Part shown: positions 58,901 to 64,000 of the stretch, one piece after another
How the letters are laid out: each line of letters starts with the position of its first letter
How positions within the stretch are numbered: position 1 is the stretch's first letter
Source of the DNA: Lytechinus pictus
Lineage: Eukaryota > Echinodermata > Echinoidea > Temnopleuroida > Toxopneustidae
Direction of reading: 5' to 3'
Assembly (NCBI RefSeq): GCF_037042905.1
Contig: NC_087250.1
Coordinates: 907,501-971,500 of the forward strand
DNA length: 64,000 nucleotides
The notes under the pieces: generated by a model
Told to the model about the DNA's origin: nothing
Databases searched by the model: none
Seen by the model: the letters and a program-made list of their open reading frames with translations, nothing else
Made by a program: the position numbers and the translations under genes

Positions 58901-61900
58901 TCACTATATAACCCATGAAGACTTCAAATTGGCCGCATATGTGATGTCATAATGATGTAAGGGAAGGACCACTCTTCCATGTACAGAAATAATTAATGGA
59001 CTAAAATGTATTTTTCAAAAGTTTTACTTCAAATTGTATCTTTCTTTCATGAGGACATAAAACATTATACTAACAGGTTTATATTACGGCCCCAATGGAA
59101 TTTAGGAGAAAACCAAAAATCAAAGTACAAGGCCAATGGGAAAGTTGTCCTTGCAGCCTCTTCCCTTGTCATAATTTACTTACCCATTGTCAATTTGAAA
59201 TCTACATACTAGTAGCCTTATGGATCTTAATTTTAAAGCAGCCATAACTTTATTTTGCTTATCCGATTGCTTTCAAACTTTCAACATTCTTATTTTTCTC
59301 CTTTTCCACACAACATTTTATGACCAAGGCTGGATTCCCCTTTAACACGGAATATGAATCTTTACCCAAAATTAATATTTGTGTAAACTTTTCTGAGCAC
59401 AGGCTGAAAACAGAAGTAGATTGATCCACAATTGGTGAGTTTTCCCTGCATTTCTGGCTATATGCATTTCTGGCTATATGTGGTTATCAAGGCAATGCAC
59501 TCTCTGACAAATGCAAGAAAAAAAAGGTTCTTGCACATCTTTATCTCAAGGCCAATGTGTGAGCCATATTTCATGCATGAGAATTGGTTTGAAACTGATG
59601 AAGTAGTTCAAATTGTAAGGTTTTTACCTAAATTTTGTCATATAATATGTTGTTACCATGGCAACACAATTTCTGAAACACACACAAAAAATGCCTTGTA
59701 CATCTTTACTTTAATACGAATGTGTGTGCCAAATTTCATGTGAATTGATTGAAAACTGATGAAGCAGTTTGAAATGTAAGGTTTTTTTCCCAATTTTCAC
59801 CAAATGTTTTGTTGTTACCATGGCAACAAAATTTCCGAAAGACACACAAAAATGTGTCTTAGACATCTTCACCTCAAGACCAATGTGTGTGCCAAATTTC
59901 ATGAGAATCTGATGAAAACAGAGGAAGTAGTTCTAACTGCAAGATTTGTACCTTATTTTTGCCATAATACACTGTTACCATGGCAACACAATTTCCAACA
60001 CATGCAAAAAATGTGTATTGCACATCGTTACTCCAAGACCAAAATATGTACATACACACCAACATTCAACCCCCTCCACCACCACCCTTCGGCTTGTTTA
60101 GCATCTGCATTCAGATATTTAGTGCATTGAGATGTGAGGACAAACAGAATATCTGTTAAAAAAGGGTCTGAATTCAAGAACTAAACCAATGCAAAATAAT
60201 GCACTGCTATTGAGTTTTGCACTAGGATTAGTCTATATATCAGACCAATCTAAACTCATAAATTCTGACATTTTCACCCATTTTTTTCACTGTTCCTGCA
60301 GCCAGATTTTTTGGAGCATACCCCATTTTTAATTCTCATACATAAACAAAGGTCTGGAGAAAAAATCATGCTTTTGTCCACCGTGTCCACAAGTAGGGTG
60401 TTTTTGACGCTAACAGACCGGACTACTTGGTCTACTAACCAGTTCATGTAATGCTATTTGGCAGACTGACCATAGTCTTACATGCTTGGGAAAATGTCTC
60501 ATCTGCTATTAGACGAAATGGTATTTTGGATCAAATGATAAATAAACAGTTATCGGTACACCTTACAAAGTACAAAAAAAGCTATGTAGACATAGCATCC
60601 TAACGAATATTCAAACTTGAACTAAATGCTGGAATGAAATAGATTGGACCATAATTTTGCTATCAAATGATTGTACATTTTGACAAGTCAATGGCTGTTA
60701 CATTTGAGGTTCAGTCATAAAATAGATCAAACATTCATCCGTCATATTGCTTCTTTTTAAAAGTAGAAATGCATAGTCAGTCTAAGCTTAGAGCTTTATA
60801 TAGCAGGGCCTTTGCATGTTCTATTGATAATTAAATTTATTCTATGTAATATATCCAATAATCATGTGTCATTCTATTCTTATGTTTGTGATGGCAAAGA
60901 TGCTTTAATACACAACATTCAATAAAAAGATAATGTAAAAGAACGAAAGAAGGAGGGAGGGAGGGAGGGAGGGAGGGAGGGAGGGAGGGAGGGAGGGAGG
61001 GAGGGAGGGAGGGAGGGAGGGAGGGAGGGAGGGAGGGAGGGAGGGAGGGAGGGAGGGAGGGAGGGAGGGAGGGAGGGAGGGAGGGAGGGAGGGAGGGAGG
61101 GAGGGAGGGAGGGAGGGAGGGAGGGAGGGAGGGAGGGAGGGAGGGAGGGAGGGAGGGAGGGAGGGAGGGAGGGAGGGAGGGAGGGAGGGAGGGAGGGAGG
61201 GAGGGAGGGAGGGAGGGAGGGAGGGAGGGAGGGAGGGAGGGAGGGAGGGAGGGAGGGAGGGAGGGAGGGAGGGAGGGAGGGAGGGAGGGAGGGAGGGAGG
61301 GAGGGAGGGAGGGAGGGAGGGAGGGAGGGAGGGAGGGAGGGAGGGAGGGAGGGAGGGAGGGAGGGAGGGAGGGAGGGAGGGAGGGAGGGAGGGAGGGAGG
61401 GAGGGAGGGAGGGAGGGAGGGAGGGAGGGAAGAAAGAAAGAAAGAAAGAAAAAATAGAAATAAATAACTACTGTTCTAACAAGTATAGTTCAGGTTACTG
61501 TCATAATGTCTTTTGTAACATTAAGCTTTGTATATTTTTTACTCAACCCACGCTATGGAAACAAAAAAGTTTGCTGAACAAATCTTATAATCACTGTTGA
61601 GCAACATAGTTGAAATATTATTAATTATTGAATTCATTCATCATTTTTTTTTACCTGGAAAGAGATTATCCACTCCCATCTCTGTCAATGCTGTGACTAG
61701 TCTCTCATCCAGACCTTTGACTGAAGTGACTGATTGTAAATCATTTGTCAGACTTTGTTTGATAACAGAAGGTCTAGCCAACCAATCAGGTAGAGCCTCA
61801 TAAACCTGTTCAATGAAATGTAATCAAACAATCACAGACAGCCTTGTAAACCTACTCCATGAAATTGTATTGTTTATCAACTAATTACATGTAGATATTG

Positions 61901-64000
61901 TCAGCATATTAATGTTGGCCCTCAAAGATATGAATACAAATCTGAGTACACTATCATCTATTATATACCTCATACTAAAATTGTTATCACAGATATGTCA
62001 AAACTGCAACATGTGACGCGGTGCTATTCCGCCTATTATCATCTCATCAGGGTTTGGCTTATTTTCAATTTCTTCTATCAAACCCTCTGATAGTACTCGT
62101 AACCACTGAGGGAGGGGCCACAAGTTGTGTTGCTATGCGCATATCTACAGCTGGTTCAAGCAAACTGACTGCACACTGCTGCAGCTTGGTCATGTGGATG
62201 TATCATGCATCAGTTGCCCAGACCAGGAGTAGAGCTAGCAGCTCATTTAAGATTACAAAGTGATTGAGCAAATCATATTAGAAAATAGAGTTATGTGATT
62301 AATGATAAAATATGGACTGCTATGTATTCGGATGACAGTGGAAATCATCACTCCCTCGGTGCTTCTCATACCAGCCTGTCTATCACTCCTTGGCCAAGGC
62401 ATTGAGGTGATAGAAGAACCAGTATGATTACTCAGATTCAGATATTTTTATTGTCCATTATGCAATCAGGTACAAATGGAAATTAAATTTGTTTGCACAA
62501 AATGATTTAGATTGTCTTATGATAGACACAAAGATTACACGATACATATAGTAAACATAATACAAATCAACAAGCAAAGATAAGAGAAATTAAGATAAAG
62601 ACAGGAAAGAGGGTAATATAGTTTCAAATATGGCTATTAAATGTACAGATTGAAACAGGAACAAAAGAATTTACAAAGCGTGAGGTTCTACAGGGAAGAG
62701 ATCTTAGATGTTTGCCTAAGGCTAATCTCATCAATTTTTTTTATGGAGGGCATGGTTCTCATTGGTCAGGATCTCTTTGGCTTTTTCTAAGACTCTAACA
62801 TCATTCTTGTCCAGAAAGCAACCTCTTTCCTTTGTTAAGCACCTCAGGAATAACAGTTTACAGTCATCCTCATGTGCAGTCAATAATTGTGGGATTCAAC
62901 ACCACCCTACAGAAATCCTAACAATGATACTATCCATCTGGAAAATAAGGAAAAGAAAAATGTTTTGGAAACAAATAGCAAATAGTTTACCAACATGCTT
63001 TTTTATAATTTCTTGTTTTTTTCTCTTTTTGAAAAAAGATTGTTCTTATATATCCCTGTAAATTATGCCTATAGTTTTCTTATGTCATAGTCATATTGGC
63101 TGAACAGACTCCAGACTGATCAAAGCTTATTAGTATTACAATACTTCTATAAAACCAATTGAAGTGATTGGTCCTTTTGGAGTCTGTTTCGTTCATTTGA
63201 CTGAAGTGATTGGTCCTTTTGGAGTCTGTTTCGTTCATTTGACTGTGGCATTAAATTCTATGCAGGTTTAATGTTCTAGTTTAGACTTTGAGAGTGGTAA
63301 AAGAGATTTTTATTTGGGAATGTCAGTGTTACCTTTTTCTTGTGTTTCCTTTCAAAGTCACCGAGTACTACAAAATCATGATGTTCCTCTATCTCTCCTT
63401 CGATCATACTTCCATCATCATCTACATCTTCTTCTTCATCATCCTTTGTAACAACTTCCATTTGTTTGTTCTCTTCATCTTCATCAGAAGTTTGATTTTC
63501 ATCTTTCTTTTTGATTTCCCTTAGCCTCTTTTTCTTTTTCAAGGATTTGAAAGTTTCTTTCTTTCTCTTAATATGTGATGGAGAAGAAGCCTGTAATTCA
63601 CCATCTTCTTCTTTTCCTTCATCTGTAAGTCTTGCATTCTCTGATGTTTCTTTCATGTCCTCCTCCTCTTCTTTTTTGTTCTCAGCATCATGTTTCCTTT
63701 TAACTTTCTTCTTTTTTGTTTTCTCTGAAGCCTTTCCATCATGGAGGAATGTCTCCTTTGGGATAACCATTGCATTGTTTGTAATCTCCATGGAAATGAC
63801 ACCATCCTTCCCATCATGCCTTTCACTTTCCTGTCCCACATCCCCTGTCGATACCTCTCCCTCACCTTGTCCATTCCTCCCACAATCCTTTTCTATCAAA
63901 GATCTCCTCTTTTTCTTCCTTTGTAAACCAGAATCTGCGCTAGGGGTTGGTTCATCTTTCTCTGTTCTCCTTTGTGTTTGACCTTTGACCTTTAACCTCT
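43380..64000 (-). CDS. DDX51: ATP-dependent RNA helicase DDX51, 5' end outside the window
   Basis: DEAD-box RNA helicase; yeast Dbp6 and vertebrate DDX51 act in nucleolar 60S subunit assembly (known). Twelve exons on the minus strand: >64000-63333, 61805-61655, 55461-55316, 54835-54657, 53933-53825, 51634-51480, 51160-51139, 47551-47324, 46103-45988, 45403-45287, 44428-44263, 43553-43380. All joints keep frame and use GT/AG. They encode about 740 residues with no start codon yet reached. Motifs in order: LGDFERK, FPVQ (Q motif), APTGSGKT (I), LPTRDLA (Ia), TPGRL (Ib), DEAD (II), FSATLS (III), VLCFTNS (IV), ARGMD (V), [10 protein letters not shown] (VI); none is missing. The N-terminus is lysine/glutamate-rich, as expected of a nucleolar protein. 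An acidic insert in exon 8 sits between motif III and the second RecA domain, where vertebrate DDX51 also has acidic sequence. The C-terminal end is uncertain. Confidence 0.93.
43637..43681. repeat. (TA)n microsatellite
   Basis: About 22 TA units in DDX51 intron 11; a second TA tract lies at 43873-43901. Confidence 0.85.
43980..44237. repeat. ATC/ATT trinucleotide repeat
   Basis: Imperfect (CAT/CAC/ATA)n next to the exon K donor. Open frames of poly-Asp or poly-Ile/Met here are products of the repeat. Confidence 0.8.
44263..44428 (-). CDS. DDX51: DDX51 exon K, motifs V and VI
   Basis: [16 protein letters not shown] through [13 protein letters not shown] and FVRKKE; donor GTAAGT, directly followed by a GAT-type repeat in the intron. 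Confidence 0.95.
45287..45403 (-). CDS. DDX51: DDX51 exon J
   Basis: [18 protein letters not shown] through KQFKAGKIQ; donor GTAAGT. Confidence 0.94.
45988..46103 (-). CDS. DDX51: DDX51 exon I, motif IV
   Basis: [18 protein letters not shown] through [11 protein letters not shown]; donor GTGAGC. Confidence 0.92.
47324..47551 (-). CDS. DDX51: DDX51 exon H, motif III and acidic insert
   Basis: [17 protein letters not shown], then an acidic stretch [11 protein letters not shown], ending KYTTPVGLS; donor GTATGT. Confidence 0.94.
47650..47818 (+). repeat. left terminal direct repeat (pLTR)
   Basis: Begins GTAAGCTAGTGAACAC and ends CCTATTTAGTAT. Contains two tandem copies of a unit of about 50 bp with TTTTTGCGAGAGTGATCAC. 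The first ATG of the coding region (47802) lies inside it. Confidence 0.85.
47802..50272 (+). CDS. Penelope-like reverse transcriptase / GIY-YIG nuclease, frame broken
   Basis: The N-terminal part (47802-47999, ATG start) reads [16 protein letters not shown] and stops at TAG. The following frame is open from about 47996 to TAG at 50272 and lacks an early ATG, so the two belong to one protein separated by a frame change near 47996. The main part has the Penelope RT blocks [43 protein letters not shown] (catalytic Asp), [19 protein letters not shown] (catalytic pair) and LAFLDTLV. The C-terminal nuclease shows [16 protein letters not shown] and a downstream R...EH. RT and nuclease residues look intact. 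Basic, proline-rich tail. Confidence 0.88.
50473..50510 (+). ncRNA. degenerate hammerhead-like motif
   Basis: CTTGATAAAGAG, stem-loop GAGTTGC/GCACTC, then CGAAAG, just before the right pLTR. Penelope-like elements are known to carry hammerhead ribozymes. Here the CUGAUGA core reads UUGAUAA, which should prevent cleavage. Confidence 0.3.
50515..50683 (+). repeat. right terminal direct repeat (pLTR)
   Basis: Same 169 bp as the left copy, with GATCACGAATTT where the left has GATCACAAATTT. Sequence diverges immediately after TTTAGTAT. Confidence 0.85.
50690..50930. repeat. dispersed repeat fragment with A-rich end
   Basis: It contains TGACCTTTGACCT, then GCCGCCGCCGGAAAAGCGGCG and the hairpin GTCTCGC...GGCGAGAC before an A run. 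It looks like the 3' end of a common interspersed element; class unknown. Confidence 0.45.
51139..51160 (-). CDS. DDX51: DDX51 micro-exon G, 22 nt
   Basis: GTCATCAGCACATCAACTAC plus CG, between TTTCTTCAG and GTAAGT. It supplies RSSAHQLP just before [11 protein letters not shown], where the vertebrate protein also has a P before [10 protein letters not shown]. Its 22 nt are needed to join the flanking phases. Confidence 0.82.
51480..51634 (-). CDS. DDX51: DDX51 exon F, DEAD box
   Basis: [16 protein letters not shown] through [10 protein letters not shown]; acceptor TCTTCAG, donor GTAACC. Confidence 0.94.
51943..52500. mobile_element. MITE, TTAACCCTAA family, copy 3
   Basis: TTAACCCTTTCTAGGC against GCCTAGATAGGGTTGAA, with a C run inside the right end. 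Internal blocks (CTTGCGCAAG, ACCCGGGTACG, GTGCATGTCAG) match the copy at 2936 inverted. In DDX51 intron 5. Confidence 0.7.
53410..53800 (-). mobile_element. tRNA-derived SINE in DDX51 intron 5
   Basis: On the minus strand TAGGCTCAGTCGG (53770-53782) is an A box and GGTTCGAGTCC (53727-53737) a perfect B box, 33 nt apart. A body of about 300 bp follows. It lies in DDX51 sense orientation with its head about 30-40 bp after the exon E donor. Confidence 0.75.
53825..53933 (-). CDS. DDX51: DDX51 exon E, motif Ib
   Basis: [20 protein letters not shown] through HHLRFL; donor GTTAGT. A SINE head lies about 30 bp into the following intron. Confidence 0.93.
54657..54835 (-). CDS. DDX51: DDX51 exon D, motif Ia
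   Basis: [20 protein letters not shown] through QEQSGLVKE. Donor GTATGT after GAGAT is chosen over the earlier GTAAAA because only it keeps phase with exon E. Confidence 0.9.
55316..55461 (-). CDS. DDX51: DDX51 exon C, motif I
   Basis: [12 protein letters not shown], then [20 protein letters not shown], ending IPIIQ before donor GTGAGT. Holds the Walker A motif. Confidence 0.95.
55990..56600. repeat. tandem repeats of about 160 bp with X-box-like cores (left arm)
   Basis: Four units with GTTGCCATGGTAAC at about 56056, 56215 and 56378, and a TTGCCATGGTAACC variant at about 56540. Inverted counterparts (GTTACCATGGCAAC) occur at about 59652, 59814 and 59974, and related units at 19.6-20.4 kb. 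Confidence 0.75.
58765..59346. mobile_element. MITE GTTAAAGGGGAATCC, best copy
   Basis: GTTAAAGGGGAATCCA and TGGATTCCCCTTTAAC are perfect 16-bp inverted termini of a 582-bp element inserted in the right palindrome arm. Relatives at 18694 and 875. Confidence 0.85.
60951..61430. repeat. (GGGA)n microsatellite, about 480 bp
   Basis: About 120 uninterrupted GGGA units, followed by (GAAA) units to about 61452. On the DDX51 sense strand this is a pure (TCCC)n pyrimidine tract in intron 2. Confidence 0.95.
61655..61805 (-). CDS. DDX51: DDX51 exon B
   Basis: [17 protein letters not shown] through GVDNLFP; donor GTAAAA splits the Val codon of FPVQ. Confidence 0.92.
61860..63150. other. DDX51 intron 1, nothing firm
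   Basis: AT-rich with no recognised repeat. Any unrecognised exon here is unneeded, because exons A and B join directly in frame. Confidence 0.5.
63160..63243. repeat. 42-bp tandem duplication
   Basis: Two consecutive copies of a 42-bp unit containing TGGTCCTTTTGGAGTCTG in DDX51 intron 1. Confidence 0.75.
63333..64000 (-). CDS. DDX51: DDX51 exon A (5'-most visible, partial)
   Basis: Open to the window edge with no in-frame ATG. Rich in K and E, with several basic clusters and an acidic stretch [10 protein letters not shown]. Ends [13 protein letters not shown] before donor GTAACA. Confidence 0.85.

Larger units (their letters stand above)
55631..60423. repeat. 4.8-kb imperfect palindrome in DDX51 intron 2
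   Basis: Arms 55631 to about 57485 and about 58195 to 60423 are inverted copies. Outer ends are GTCTGGTCTGTTAGCG and CGCTAACAGACCGGAC. Matching runs through the GTTGCCATGGTAAC repeats and CCTACTCAGT-type text near the centre. Divergence is clearly higher than in the palindrome at 9-13 kb. The right arm is interrupted by the MITE at 58765; the left has extra sequence around 56830-57060. Confidence 0.8.

Noticed and set aside
63511-63981. 156-residue Ser/Phe-rich plus-strand frame
   Set aside because: Antisense shadow of the Lys/Glu-rich DDX51 exon A, caused by its biased composition.

Overview
This is a eukaryotic nuclear window: spliced genes with canonical GT/AG introns, intronless or multi-exon housekeeping genes, and a very dense load of repeats. 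The repeats (CCCCC-tipped TIR elements, a Tigger-like element, a Penelope-like element, tRNA-derived SINEs, many fold-back elements) and the divergence of the proteins from vertebrate versions suggest a marine invertebrate deuterostome, most likely an echinoderm such as a sea urchin. The taxon is an inference; nothing in the window proves it.

Layout. 0-2.4 kb: repeats. 2.4-8.0 kb: RPL15 (60S ribosomal protein eL15) on the minus strand, four coding exons giving a complete 204-residue protein. 8.96-13.24 kb: a giant, nearly identical inverted repeat. 13.3-16 kb: intergenic with nested fold-back elements. 16.0-18.7 kb: MFSD5 (plus strand), a single coding exon of 452 codons with a probable upstream non-coding exon. 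18.7-27 kb: a string of MITE-like and fold-back elements with no convincing gene. 27.06-43.11 kb: a 16-kb block bounded by matching 18-bp inverted repeats and filled mainly by 12.6 copies of a 1,160-1,161-bp tandem unit. 43.4-64 kb (runs off the right edge): DDX51, a nucleolar DEAD-box RNA helicase, minus strand, twelve recognised exons including a 22-nt micro-exon. All joints keep frame and all helicase motifs are intact; the N-terminus lies beyond the window.

The DDX51 introns are themselves repeat-laden: a 4.8-kb palindrome carrying tandem X-box-like motifs and a perfect (GGGA)n tract of about 480 bp in intron 2, a tRNA-derived SINE beside the exon 5 splice donor, and an antisense Penelope-like retroelement with 169-bp terminal direct repeats about 100 bp from exon 8.

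The three genes have separate housekeeping roles (ribosome, molybdate or other transport, ribosome biogenesis) and show no operon-like linkage. The most unusual content is structural: at least fifteen inverted-repeat elements from 57 bp to over 4 kb, and a satellite in which every unit carries a tRNA-like Pol III promoter plus T-run terminator, two CRE palindromes, a Z-DNA-prone tract and a hairpin built from the element's own terminal sequence.
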